A DNA stretch of 64,000 nucleotides from Halomicrobium zhouii (GTDB lineage Archaea > Halobacteriota > Halobacteria > Halobacteriales > Haloarculaceae), in assembly GCF_900114435.1 (NCBI RefSeq), contig NZ_FOZK01000003.1, positions 1 to 64,000 of the forward strand, written 5' to 3'. Shown one piece after another: positions 50,551-59,554 of this stretch. Each line of letters opens with the position of its first letter. The first letter of the stretch is position 1. The notes under the pieces were generated by a model, which was given only the letters and a program-made list of their open reading frames with translations, made no database searches and was not told where the DNA came from. A program made the position numbers and the translations under genes.

Positions 50551-50940
50551 ATGGAAGAAGGCGCGACGCTCGTCAACGCCGTCGTCGGTGCCGTCGTCTC
50601 CGTCGTGGGGAGTATGGTCGTCCCGATAGCGCCGCTCCTCGGCGGCGCCGTCGCGGGCTATCTCGAGGGTGGCACGCGCTCGGACGGGATTCGAGTCGGA
50701 TTCATCTCGGGCCTCATCGCCGTCGTTCCCGGGGCGCTCCTGGGCCTGCTCGTCTTCGGAATCTTCGGGTCGCTCCTGCTTGGGATGGGTCCCGGAATGG
50801 ACGGTATCGGCCTGGGACTGTTCAGTTTCACCTTCGTCGCCGTCTTCGTACTCGCTGTCACCGCCGTCATGGTGGGTCTCAGCACGCTCGGCGGCTGGGT
50901 CGGTAACTACGTCAAGTACGACACGGACCTCGACCTGTGA
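50551..50940 (+). CDS. DUF5518-type membrane protein (first of pair)
   Basis: 129 aa from the ATG at 50551. Four hydrophobic helices with many Gly and Val: LVNAVVGAVVSVVGSMVVPI, then APLLGGAVAGYLEGG (residues about 27-41), the family-type motif near a GIRVGFISGLIAVVPGALLG helix pair, and a last LAVTAVMVGLSTLGGWVGNYV. The pattern matches small haloarchaeal DUF5518 proteins; function unknown. The next gene begins directly after its stop. Confidence 0.72.
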   Translation: MEEGATLVNAVVGAVVSVVGSMVVPIAPLLGGAVAGYLEGGTRSDGIRVGFISGLIAVVPGALLGLLVFGIFGSLLLGMGPGMDGIGLGLFSFTFVAVFVLAVTAVMVGLSTLGGWVGNYVKYDTDLDL

Positions 50941-51342
50941 ATGAACCGCGATAGCGCGCTCGTGGCCGTCGGCGTCGGCGCGGCTATCACCGTCGCCTTC
51001 TCGTTCGTCCCGTTCTCGTCGGTGCTCGGCGGTGCCGCGGCCGCGTCGCGTCGCAACGGGGGCTACCTGTGGGGACTCGGCGTCGGAACCGCCGCCGGCG
51101 TCGCCGCCGCGATCCCGCTGGACCTCCTCTTCGCGGCCGCGTTCGCCGTCGTCGAGTGGCTCGGCTTCGGCGTCCCGCCGTCCTCGCCGGCGTACGACCT
51201 CTATCTGGCCATCGTCGCGCTACTGTTCCTGCTGTACACGGTCGGTCTGAGCGCACTCGGTGGTCTCGTCGGCGTCTGGATACGCGCGAACACGACCTGG
51301 GACCTCGACCCGGTGGCGCGGGTCGCGGAATATGGTCGGTAA
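50941..51342 (+). CDS. DUF5518-type membrane protein (second of pair)
   Basis: 133 aa, with the ATG immediately after the stop of the previous gene. Four hydrophobic helices in the same order: GAAITVAFSFVPFSSVLGGA, YLWGLGVGTAAGVAAAIPLD, then AYDLYLAIVALLFLLY and VGLSALGGLVGVWIRAN. The last segment aligns by eye with GLSTLGGWVGNYVKYD of the first, so the two are diverged tandem paralogues. Both probably reside in the cytoplasmic membrane, perhaps as a hetero-oligomer. Confidence 0.7.
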   Translation: MNRDSALVAVGVGAAITVAFSFVPFSSVLGGAAAASRRNGGYLWGLGVGTAAGVAAAIPLDLLFAAAFAVVEWLGFGVPPSSPAYDLYLAIVALLFLLYTVGLSALGGLVGVWIRANTTWDLDPVARVAEYGR

Positions 51343-51514
51343 CGCTCGCTTTGCTCCCCGTTCGCTCAGACGACGACCCTTCCCTTCGGCCAGGCTCGTC
51401 CGCGGCTCACGGCTCACTGCGTTCGCCGTTCGCTCGTTCGTCGGGCCGCTCCCTTCGGTCGCGCCCCGACCTGCACCCGAAAACGCCTAACCCCCTCGCA
51501 ACACAGGAGCGCCC

Positions 51515-52498
51515 ATGGTAACAGCGAGCGCTCCCGCCAAGGTGTATCTGTTCGGGGAGCACGCGGTCGTCTACGGGGAACCGGCGGTGCCCTGCGCAAT
51601 CGAGCGTCGGGCGCAGGTGACCGTCGAGGAACGCGAGGAAGGGGTCCGCGTCAACCTGCAGGACCTCACCATCGACGGCTTCACGGTCGAGTACGACAGT
51701 TCGGACGACGACAGGCCTGACGTCGACGTCTCGGACTCGCTCGTGGACGCGGGCATGGGCTACGTGAACGAGGCCATCGAACAGGCCAGGGAGGCCGCTG
51801 GCGCGCCGGAGGCGGGCTTCGATATCACCGTCGAGGGCGACATTCCGCTCGGGGCGGGGCTGGGCTCGTCTGCGGCCGTCGCCGTGGCCGCTATCAGGGC
51901 CGCGACGGCGGAACTCGGCGTCGAACTGGATGCCCGGGAGGTCGCCGCAAGGGCGTACCAGGTCGAACACGCCGTCCAGCAGGGCGAGGCCTCCCGTGCG
52001 GATACGTTCTGCTCGGCGATGGGCGGCGCCGTTCGCGTCGAGGGAGACGATTGCCGGACTATCGACGGCGTCGACAACCTCCCGCTCGTCGTGGGATACG
52101 ACGGCGGCGCCGGAGACACGGGCGCGCTCGTGGCCGGGGTCCGAGACGTCAAAGACCGTTACGACTTCGCTGCGGACACCGTCACCGCCATCGGCGACCT
52201 CGTCCGGCAGGGCGAACGCGCACTCGTCGAGGGTGACGTCGAGGAAGTCGGCCGGTTGATGAACTTCAATCACGGGTTGCTCTCCGCGCTGGGGGTCTCC
52301 TCGCGCTCGCTCGACAGCATGGTCTGGGCCGCTCGCGACGCAGACGCGCTCGGGGCGAAACTGACGGGCGCGGGCGGCGGTGGCTGCATCGTCGCCCTCG
52401 ACGAGAGCGAGGACGCTCTAACCGCGCTGAGCTACACGCCTGGCTGCGAAGACGCGTTCAGAGCCGAACTCGATACGGAAGGGGTCCGGATCGAATGA
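51515..52498 (+). CDS. mvk: Mevalonate kinase
   Basis: 327 aa. It phosphorylates mevalonate with ATP in the archaeal isoprenoid pathway. GHMP motifs: VYLFGEHAVVYGEPAVPCAI (residues 11-30), PLGAGLGSSAAVAVA (about 112-126), and the C-terminal AKLTGAGGGGCIVALDE (about 287-303). The catalytic Asp and Lys regions are intact. The stop overlaps ipk by four bases; the pair is a standard archaeal unit. Confidence 0.95.
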   Translation: MVTASAPAKVYLFGEHAVVYGEPAVPCAIERRAQVTVEEREEGVRVNLQDLTIDGFTVEYDSSDDDRPDVDVSDSLVDAGMGYVNEAIEQAREAAGAPEAGFDITVEGDIPLGAGLGSSAAVAVAAIRAATAELGVELDAREVAARAYQVEHAVQQGEASRADTFCSAMGGAVRVEGDDCRTIDGVDNLPLVVGYDGGAGDTGALVAGVRDVKDRYDFAADTVTAIGDLVRQGERALVEGDVEEVGRLMNFNHGLLSALGVSSRSLDSMVWAARDADALGAKLTGAGGGGCIVALDESEDALTALSYTPGCEDAFRAELDTEGVRIE

Positions 52499-53268
52499 CT
52501 GGACCGAGTGCCGGCCGGTCCTCCGAGAACGAGACACTCGTCGTCAAACTCGGCGGGAGCGTCGTCACGGAGAAGACGGAACGGGAGACCGTCGACGTCG
52601 ACGCCCTCGCGGACGCCGCGCGCGCCCTCGCCGCGTTCGACGGGTCTCTGGTCGTCGTCCACGGCGGTGGGAGCTTCGGGCACCACCACGCGGCGGAACA
52701 CGGAGTAAGTACGGACGAGGGAACCGGGAACGCTGGCGACGCACTGGCCATCCACGGCGCGATGGTCGAGCTGAACCGGGTCGTGGTGGACGCGCTCCAG
52801 GACGAAGACGTCCCGGCGTTGCCAGTCCACCCGCTCTCGGCCGCGTCCAGGGACAGCGACGGCGACCTCTCGCTCCCGACTGCGCAGATAACGGGCATGC
52901 TCGACGAGGGGTTCGTCCCGGTGCTCCACGGCGACGGCGTCGTCCACGCCGGCGAGGGCGTCACCGTCCTCTCGGGGGACGAACTCGTCGTCGAACTCGC
53001 TCCAGCAGTGGGGGCAACCCGGGTGGGCGTCTGTTCGACCGTCCCCGGCGTGCTTGACGGTGAGGACGCCGTCGTCGACCGGATCGGGTCCTTCGACGAG
53101 GTCGCCGACGTCCTCGGTGCGAGTGACGCGACGGACGTCACCGGGGGGATGGCGGGGAAGGTCCGCGCCCTCCTGGAGCTGGGGGTCCCGGCCCAGATTT
53201 TCGCTCCCGACGCCCTGGACGCCTTCGTCGCCGGCGAGTCGCCGGGAACGACCATCGAGACACGGTAA
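52495..53268 (+). CDS. ipk: Isopentenyl phosphate kinase
   Basis: 257 aa. It makes isopentenyl diphosphate from isopentenyl phosphate, the last step of the alternative archaeal mevalonate route. The amino-acid-kinase fold shows LVVKLGGSVVTEKTE (residues about 15-29), VVVHGGGSFGHHHAAEHG (about 53-70) with the catalytic His, and DVTGGMAGKVRALLEL (about 216-231) near the C-terminus. It pairs with mvk by an ATGA overlap. Confidence 0.95.
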   Translation: MTGPSAGRSSENETLVVKLGGSVVTEKTERETVDVDALADAARALAAFDGSLVVVHGGGSFGHHHAAEHGVSTDEGTGNAGDALAIHGAMVELNRVVVDALQDEDVPALPVHPLSAASRDSDGDLSLPTAQITGMLDEGFVPVLHGDGVVHAGEGVTVLSGDELVVELAPAVGATRVGVCSTVPGVLDGEDAVVDRIGSFDEVADVLGASDATDVTGGMAGKVRALLELGVPAQIFAPDALDAFVAGESPGTTIETR

Positions 53269-53320
53269 GTCGGTCGAGCGGGCGTAACATATTTGACCGA
53301 CGTTGGTGATTGTCACAGAC

Positions 53321-54628
53321 ATGGTAGCTGTAGGGCTCCCCGGCGTGTTCACGTACGGGGCCAAATTTCTGGGATACCTCGTCGCCGTCGTCGTGGCGGC
53401 CGGCGTTCTCGTCGCCGCCGGTGTGGCGCTGGCGGCGACTGCCGGCCTGAATCTGGCGGCTCCGTCACTCGGGTCTCTCGCGACGGGAAGCGCCATCGCG
53501 GGTGCGGTACTCGCACTGCTCGGTGTCGTCGTCGGCCTCTCGGGGCTGTTCGGCCTCGTGCACAAACTGCTCGCGGACGCGGTGGCCGTCGCCGTCGCGT
53601 CGAGTGCAGCGTCGACGGCGTCGACCAGCGAGGACGCGACCAGCGAGGACGCGGCCGACGAGAACGATACCGACGAGGAAACGGCGACCGGCGAGGACGC
53701 GGAATCCATCGACGCTGACCAGCCCGCGGTCGCCGCGGATGCCGAAGAGACGCCCCTCGACGGCGGAGACAGTACCGGGACTGTCGCCGATGATCCGGCG
53801 ACGGACCGACCCGTCGACGACGGCGTCGCTGGAAATCGCCCGGCTGCAGAGTCGAACGCTCCTGCAGCGCCCGGTGCACAGCCTGGTATCGACGAACCGT
53901 CTACCGCTGACGATTCGGGCCAGCAGCCCGCTGACGACGCTGTGTCGTCCCCGTCGCGCGCGGACGTCGAGAGCCACCCTCACGCCGACGATTTCGTCGA
54001 CGAGTCCTCCCCCTCCGGTGACTGGACTGACTCGAAGTACGCGACCGGGACTCGTCAGGAGGGGATTCCGGCGGAGCAAGCGGCGTCCGCCGACACCGCG
54101 GCCGGTGACGACGGCGTCTCTACTGGTGAGGGTTCTACCGGTGTCGAAGACCAGGACCGCGCCGAGTGGACGCCGCCAGACCCGGCAGAGTTCGAACAGT
54201 CGACAGACGAGACGCCGGCCGACGGAACGGCGCACACGCCAGAGGACGAAACCGCAGTCGCCGACGTCGAGTCCCAGCCCGAAGACGAGGTCAGAACGTG
54301 GGACGACGTCCAGAGCGCTTCCGACGGGAACGGCATCGAGACGGAACGGGAGACGACGGACGTCGGCCAGACCGAACCCGCCGCCAGTGAGCCGACGGAC
54401 GCTGTCGACCTCCCGGACGACGACGGCTCTGACGGTCTATTCGCGCAGGACGAACCCAACGTTGCCGAACCGGAGCCGGACGAAACCGGCGACGACGACG
54501 GTGCGACTCCTGCAGTCGACGAAGATGACGAAGACGACGACCTGACCCTCGCCGACGAGGGCGTGTCGTCGTTCGAAGTCGATGGCGACGACGACCCGCT
54601 CGGAGATCGGCTCTCGGGCGGCGACTGA
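53321..54628 (+). CDS. Membrane-anchored protein with very long acidic low-complexity tail
   Basis: 435 aa from the ATG at 53321. Two hydrophobic helices (residues about 12-40 and 48-75, rich in Ala, Val and Leu) are followed by about 350 residues dominated by Asp, Glu, Thr, Ser, Ala and Pro without recognisable domain or cysteine. The tail starts with near-repeats of TSEDA and includes PADGTAHTPEDETAVAD. It must be highly disordered and negative. The TATA-like ACATATTTG box (53287-53295) gives a short leader. It sits between ipk and rnj in an otherwise well-known gene string, so it may be linked to lipid or RNA metabolism, but this is unproven. Confidence 0.7.
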   Translation: MVAVGLPGVFTYGAKFLGYLVAVVVAAGVLVAAGVALAATAGLNLAAPSLGSLATGSAIAGAVLALLGVVVGLSGLFGLVHKLLADAVAVAVASSAASTASTSEDATSEDAADENDTDEETATGEDAESIDADQPAVAADAEETPLDGGDSTGTVADDPATDRPVDDGVAGNRPAAESNAPAAPGAQPGIDEPSTADDSGQQPADDAVSSPSRADVESHPHADDFVDESSPSGDWTDSKYATGTRQEGIPAEQAASADTAAGDDGVSTGEGSTGVEDQDRAEWTPPDPAEFEQSTDETPADGTAHTPEDETAVADVESQPEDEVRTWDDVQSASDGNGIETERETTDVGQTEPAASEPTDAVDLPDDDGSDGLFAQDEPNVAEPEPDETGDDDGATPAVDEDDEDDDLTLADEGVSSFEVDGDDDPLGDRLSGGD

Positions 54629-54978
54629 ACCACGCGACGGTTCGCTGTTTTCCGGATCTGTCCCGTCGAATCTGGCCGCTCCTGGCCGGTGGAAATTTCC
54701 GTCGCCGGAACCACCAGCGTTTTTATCACCCGCCCACGTAGCCCTTCGTAACCGAGCGCACGGCCGTCCGTGGATGCGGGAGACGGCCGGCGGACGACGG
54801 ACGCTTCCGTCACGGGGATCACCGGATCCCCGGCCCAAGCGAACGACTCGGGGGCTACGGGTCGACCCGGACGGCCTCCGAGTTCGGTGGACGCGTCGCG
54901 TGCAACGCGCACCGACCCGTCCACTGTCGTAGCGTCGGACTCCCCCGCAGGCGGACGGCTTCCCTCGGACCTACAACC
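54629..54978 (+). other. 350-nt leader region upstream of rnj
   Basis: A good TATA box GTTTTTATC (54719-54727) predicts transcription from about 54750, leaving a leader near 230 nt before the rnj ATG, unusual in this window where most mRNAs are leaderless. A reading frame from 54770 to 55033 through the leader is Ser/Arg/Pro low-complexity, runs into rnj in another frame and is probably not a gene. I see no strong hairpin. Confidence 0.5.
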
Positions 54979-56325
54979 ATGGAAGTCGAAATCGCGACAA
55001 TCGGCGGTTACGAAGAGGTCGGCCGACAGATGACGGCAGTCCGTGCCGGAGACGACGTGGTCGTCTTCGACATGGGCCTGAACCTCTCGAAGGTACTGAT
55101 TCACGACAACGTCGAGACCGAGCGGATGCACTCGCTCGACCTCATCGACATGGGCGCCATCCCGGACGACCGCGTCATGTCCGAACTGGAGGGCGACGTC
55201 AAGGCCATCGTGCCGACCCACGGTCACCTCGACCACATCGGCGCCATCTCCAAGCTGGCACACCGCTACGACGCGCCCATCGTCGCCACGCCGTTCACCA
55301 TCGAACTCGTCAAACAGCAGATCAAGGGCGAGGAGAAGTTCGGCGTCCAGAACGACCTCCAGAAGATGTCCGCCGGCGAGACGATGCAGATCGGCGAGCG
55401 GACGGAACTGGAGTTCGTCAACGTCACGCACTCGATCATCGACGCGATCAACCCCGTACTCCACACGCCCGAGGGCGCGGTCGTCTACGGCCTGGACAAG
55501 CGCATGGACCACACGCCGGTCATCGGCGACCCTATCGACATGAAGCGCTTCCGCGAGATCGGTCGCGAGGGCGAAGGCGTCCTCTGTTACATCGAGGACT
55601 GTACCAACGCCGGCCGGAAGGGCCGCACCCCCTCCGAGTCCGTCGCCCGTCGCCACCTCAAGGACGTCATGACGAGCGTCGAGGACTACGACGGCGGTAT
55701 CGTCGCTACCACGTTCTCCTCCCACATCGCCCGCGTGAAGTCCCTCGTCGAGTTCGCCGACGACATCGGCCGCCAGCCGGTGCTGCTCGGCCGCTCGATG
55801 GAGAAGTACTCCGGCACCGCCGAGCGACTCGACTTCGTCGAGTTCCCGGAGGACCTGGGCATGTACGGCCACCGCAAGTCCGTCGACCGGACGTTCAAGC
55901 GGATCATGAACGACGGGAAGGAGAACTTCCTGCCCATCGTCACCGGCCACCAGGGCGAACCGCGCGCCATGCTCACCCGGATGGGCCGTGGCGAGACGCC
56001 GTACGAACTCGAGAACGGCGACAAGGTCATCTTCTCCGCCCGGGTCATCCCGGAGCCCACGAACGAGGGCCAGCGCTACCAGTCCGAGAAACTGCTCGGC
56101 ATGCAGGGCGCGCGTATCTACGACGACATCCACGTCTCCGGGCACCTCCGCGAGGAGGGCCACTACGAGATGATCGACGCGCTCCAGCCACAGAACATCA
56201 TCCCGGCCCACCAGGACATGAAAGGGTTCGCGCCGTACGTGGACCTCTGTTCCAGCCAGGGCTACGAACTCGGCCGTGACCTCCACGTGACCCAGAACGG
56301 GAACATGATCAAGCTCACCGAGTAG
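54979..56325 (+). CDS. rnj: Ribonuclease J (archaeal RNase J)
   Basis: 448 aa. A metallo-beta-lactamase/beta-CASP nuclease acting 5'-to-3' on RNA. The metal motif is [12 protein letters not shown] (residues about 76-87), then [13 protein letters not shown] (about 199-211, where RNase J has the Asp ligand), FSSHIARV (about 233-240) and the late [15 protein letters not shown] (about 412-426). It starts with the typical [16 protein letters not shown]. Located in the mvk-ipk-x-rnj-idsA string common to euryarchaea. Confidence 0.93.
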   Translation: MEVEIATIGGYEEVGRQMTAVRAGDDVVVFDMGLNLSKVLIHDNVETERMHSLDLIDMGAIPDDRVMSELEGDVKAIVPTHGHLDHIGAISKLAHRYDAPIVATPFTIELVKQQIKGEEKFGVQNDLQKMSAGETMQIGERTELEFVNVTHSIIDAINPVLHTPEGAVVYGLDKRMDHTPVIGDPIDMKRFREIGREGEGVLCYIEDCTNAGRKGRTPSESVARRHLKDVMTSVEDYDGGIVATTFSSHIARVKSLVEFADDIGRQPVLLGRSMEKYSGTAERLDFVEFPEDLGMYGHRKSVDRTFKRIMNDGKENFLPIVTGHQGEPRAMLTRMGRGETPYELENGDKVIFSARVIPEPTNEGQRYQSEKLLGMQGARIYDDIHVSGHLREEGHYEMIDALQPQNIIPAHQDMKGFAPYVDLCSSQGYELGRDLHVTQNGNMIKLTE

Positions 56326-56326
56326 G

Positions 56327-57367
56327 ATGACAGAACTTCAACAGCAGGTCGAAGACGCCATCGTCGCCCGTCGCGAGCGGGTCAACGACGCGATACCGGA
56401 GGAGCTCCCGGTCACGCGACCGGAGAAGCTCTACGAAGCGGCGCGCTACCTGCTGGACGCGGGTGGGAAGCGGCTCCGACCGACGATGTTCCTGCTCGTC
56501 GCCGAGGCGCTGGCCGATGTCGAACCACTCTCCGAGGACTACCGCTCGTTCCCGACGCTGGACGGGGACGACGTGGACGTGATGGCCGCGGCCGTCGCCG
56601 TCGAGACCATCCAGTCGTTCACGCTGATCCACGACGACATCATGGACGACGACGACCTGCGCCGGGGCGTTCCGTCTGTCCACCGCGAGTACGACCTCTC
56701 GACGGCCATCCTCGCCGGCGACACGCTGTACTCGAAGGCCTTCGAGAACATCCTGGAGACCGGGGCGGAGGCCGAACGCTCCGTAGCTGCGGTCTCGGAA
56801 CTCGCCTCTTCGTGTACCAAGATCTGCGAGGGCCAGTCCTTCGACATCGCGTTCGAACAGGCCGACGAGGTGACGACCGAGGAGTACCTGGAGATGGTCG
56901 AACTGAAGACCGCCGTGTTGTACGGCGCTTCGGCGGCCATCCCTGCAATGTTGCTCGGCGCCGACGACGAGACGGTCGAGGCGGTCCACGGCTACGGCCT
57001 CGACGTCGGCCGCGCGTTCCAGATCCAGGACGACCTGCTCGACCTGACGACGCCCTCTGAGAAACTCGGCAAGCAGCGCGGCTCCGACCTCGTCGAGAAC
57101 AAGCAGACGATCATCACACTCCACGCGCGCCAGCAGGGCGTCGACGTGGACTCGCTGGTCGACGCCGACTCCGTCGAGACGGTCTCGGAGGAGGCAGTCG
57201 AGGCCGCCGTCGGAGAGCTCGAGGACGCAGGCAGCATCGAATTCGCCCGCGAGACGGCTCACGACCTCATCGACAGCGGGAAGGGGCGGCTGAAAGTGCT
57301 CCCCGACAACGAATCGCGACGGCTGCTCGAAGGTATCGCGGACTACCTGGTCGAGCGCGAGTACTGA
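56327..57367 (+). CDS. idsA: Polyprenyl (geranyl/farnesyl/geranylgeranyl) diphosphate synthase
   Basis: 346 aa, 1 nt after the rnj stop. It condenses IPP with allylic diphosphates to make the C20 (or C25) chains of archaeal ether lipids. First Asp-rich motif LIHDDIMDDDDLRRG (residues about 101-115), second FQIQDDLLDLTT (about 230-241), and the C-terminal GRLKVLPDN. Residues upstream of the first motif that set chain length (ETIQSFTL) suggest C20. Downstream of mvk and ipk in the same direction, so the pathway is largely clustered. Confidence 0.94.
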   Translation: MTELQQQVEDAIVARRERVNDAIPEELPVTRPEKLYEAARYLLDAGGKRLRPTMFLLVAEALADVEPLSEDYRSFPTLDGDDVDVMAAAVAVETIQSFTLIHDDIMDDDDLRRGVPSVHREYDLSTAILAGDTLYSKAFENILETGAEAERSVAAVSELASSCTKICEGQSFDIAFEQADEVTTEEYLEMVELKTAVLYGASAAIPAMLLGADDETVEAVHGYGLDVGRAFQIQDDLLDLTTPSEKLGKQRGSDLVENKQTIITLHARQQGVDVDSLVDADSVETVSEEAVEAAVGELEDAGSIEFARETAHDLIDSGKGRLKVLPDNESRRLLEGIADYLVEREY

Positions 57368-57815
57368 ATCACCCGGTCGTTCCGTTCTCTCCCGTTTTCT
57401 GCGGGTCCGTCGTGTTCGTCAGTGGTCACGCTGGCTTCGTCAGGCAGCGTCCGTACCCGTTGCGAGCGAGATCACTCACCCCTGCGTCGATGGAGGGTCG
57501 ATGTCGTCAGCGGTGGTCGATCCGCTCTCACGTGCGTCCAGCAGGGTGGCCCAGGGTGGGAAGGCCACCGCCGGACGCATCCTAACAGACACGCTGCGAC
57601 GAGATAAACGGGGGACGTCGTTGCATCAGTTCACTGCGTTCGTTTCGTTTCTCCACTACAGTTTCGACTGTTTCACGGACGGCTCGGCGACCGTTTCGAT
57701 CGTTACGGGGATGCTAAGGCCGTTCACGGCCGTCGGTTTCCGGAGATTTGACGGATCGTTCGACCCGCGTCGGAACCCGAACCCGTTTTCACTCCGGCAG
57801 GCGACGGTTCCGCTA
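57368..57815 (+). other. 448-nt spacer upstream of gltX with foldable segments
   Basis: No credible gene. Three structures stand out: an extended hairpin at 57533-57579 (outer TGCGTCC/GGACGCA, inner GGTGGCC/GGCCACC) followed by an ACA triplet at 57585-57587; a UUCG-loop hairpin ACAGT-TTCG-ACTGT at 57658-57671; and GGCCG/CGGCC near 57719-57734. The gltX TATA-like box (GTTTTCA, 57784-57790) is at the far end, so most of this spacer lies upstream of that promoter. Confidence 0.5.
57784..57792 (+). promoter_or_regulatory. TATA-like box of gltX
   Basis: CGTTTTCAC centred about 28 nt before the ATG at 57816; sets the gltX start as leaderless. Confidence 0.5.
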
Positions 57816-59546
57816 ATGGACGACGATCTCAAAGACCGCGTGCGCGAAGCCGCCGAGGCCGACGCGCTCCTCAACGCGGTCAAACACGACAGCGAGGCGC
57901 AGGTCGGGGCGATCATGGGGCCGCTGATGGGCCAGAACCCCGAGTTCCGCGAGCACGGCGACCAGATTCCGGGGATCGTCGCGCCCGTCATCGAACGCGT
58001 CAACGGGATGTCCGCCGAGGAACGCCGCGACCGCCTCGCCGAACTCGCACCCGAACGTCTCGAAGAACTCGAGAGCGAGGACGAGGGCGAGGACCACCCG
58101 CTCCCCGACCTCCCGGACGTCGAGGCGTACGACGAGATCAAGATGCGCGTCGCCCCGAACCCGAACGGTCCGTGGCACGTCGGCCACGCCCGGATGCCGG
58201 CGGTCATCGGCACCTACGCCGAGTGCTACGACGGTTCGTTCGTCTGTCGATTCGACGACACCGACCCGGAGACCAAGCGGCCGGACCTCGACGCCTACGA
58301 CCAGATCCTCGACGCCATCGACTACCTCGGCTTCGAACCGAGCGAGGTCATCAAGGCGAGCGACCGCGTCGAGACGTATTACGAGCACGCGCGGGAACTT
58401 ATCGAACTCGGCGGCGCGTACACGTGTTCCTGTTCGGGCGAGACCTTCTCCGATCTGAAGAACTCGGCCGAGCCCTGTCCCCACCGGGACAAGGACCAGG
58501 AGACGATCCGCGAGGAGTTCGAGGCCATGGTCGATGGCGAGTACAGCTCCGGCGAGATGGTGCTCAGGGTGAAGACCGACATCGAGCACAAGAACCCGGC
58601 GCTACGGGACTGGGTCGCCTTCCGGATGATCGACACGCCCCACCCGCGCGAGGAAGCCAGCGACTACCGCTGCTGGCCGATGCTCGACTTCCAGAGCGGC
58701 GTCGACGACCACCTCACTGGCGTCACCCACATCATCCGTGGCATCGACTTGCAGGACTCGGCCAAGCGCCAGGGGTTCGTCTACGACTACTTCGACTGGG
58801 AGTACCCCGAGGTCATGCACTGGGGCCACGTCCAGATCGACGCCTACGACGTGCCGATGTCGACCTCTTCCATCATCGAACTGATAGAGGCCGGCGACCT
58901 GACGGGCTGGGACGACCCGCGCGCGCCCACCATCGCCAGCCTCCGTCGGCGTGGCATCCGCGGCGAGGCCATCGTCGACGCGATGGTCGAACTCGGCACC
59001 TCCACGTCGAACGTCGACCTGGCGATGTCATCCATCTACGCGAACAACCGGGAGCTCGTCGACGACGGCGCTCCGCGGGCGTTCTTCGTCCGTGACGACC
59101 CCGACTCCGGTGGCCTCGTCGAACGGCAGGTCGTCGGCGGTCCCGACGTCGCCGAACCGCCGGTCCACCCGGACCACGAGAACCGTGGCACTCGCGAAAT
59201 TCCGGTTTCGGGTGCTGTCGTGCTGGAGGGCGACGACCTGCCGGCTCACGACGAGCGCGTCTGGCTGAAAGGGTTCGGTTGCGTCCGCCACACCCGCGAC
59301 GCCCTGGAGTTCACCGGCGACGACATCGACGTCGTCCGCGACGGTGACGTCGACGTCGTCCACTGGGCACCGGCCGACGGCCCCCGACTTCGGCTCAGGA
59401 CGATGGAGGGGGACGTCGACGGCGTGGCCGAACCCGGAATCGTCGACGCGGACGTCGACGACGTGGTCCAGTTCGTCCGGATCGGTTTCGCACGGCTCGA
59501 CGACCTCGAGAGCGACCCCGCCGTCGCCTACTACGCACATCCCTGA
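57816..59546 (+). CDS. gltX: Glutamyl-tRNA synthetase (non-discriminating archaeal type)
   Basis: 576 aa from the ATG at 57816. It charges tRNA-Glu and, since no GlnRS route exists, also tRNA-Gln, whose Glu is amidated by GatDE (gatE is at 4080-5948). An archaeal N-terminal helical extension of about 105 residues precedes the class I catalytic core: RVAPNPNGPWHVGHAR (HIGH-type, about 111-126), DDTDPETKRPDLDAYDQI, a zinc-like CSCSGETF with CPHRD, and the KMSKS equivalent PMSTSSI (about 348-354). The C-terminal beta barrels are GlnRS-like. Long upstream extension in the same frame is rejected. Confidence 0.96.
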   Translation: MDDDLKDRVREAAEADALLNAVKHDSEAQVGAIMGPLMGQNPEFREHGDQIPGIVAPVIERVNGMSAEERRDRLAELAPERLEELESEDEGEDHPLPDLPDVEAYDEIKMRVAPNPNGPWHVGHARMPAVIGTYAECYDGSFVCRFDDTDPETKRPDLDAYDQILDAIDYLGFEPSEVIKASDRVETYYEHARELIELGGAYTCSCSGETFSDLKNSAEPCPHRDKDQETIREEFEAMVDGEYSSGEMVLRVKTDIEHKNPALRDWVAFRMIDTPHPREEASDYRCWPMLDFQSGVDDHLTGVTHIIRGIDLQDSAKRQGFVYDYFDWEYPEVMHWGHVQIDAYDVPMSTSSIIELIEAGDLTGWDDPRAPTIASLRRRGIRGEAIVDAMVELGTSTSNVDLAMSSIYANNRELVDDGAPRAFFVRDDPDSGGLVERQVVGGPDVAEPPVHPDHENRGTREIPVSGAVVLEGDDLPAHDERVWLKGFGCVRHTRDALEFTGDDIDVVRDGDVDVVHWAPADGPRLRLRTMEGDVDGVAEPGIVDADVDDVVQFVRIGFARLDDLESDPAVAYYAHP

Positions 59547-59554
59547 TCCCACAG

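Noticed and set aside
54770-55033. An 87-codon frame in the rnj leader
   Set aside because: It has Ser/Arg/Pro low complexity, overlaps the rnj start in another frame and shows no family signature.
54055-56286. A 743-codon minus-strand open frame opposite rnj and the acidic-tail gene
   Set aside because: It is the mirror of conserved RNase J codons and shows no domain; strong third-position GC keeps such frames open.
57501-57815. In-frame N-terminal extension of gltX
   Set aside because: The extension reads as non-coding, includes hairpins, and a TATA-like box sits 27 nt before the ATG at 57816.
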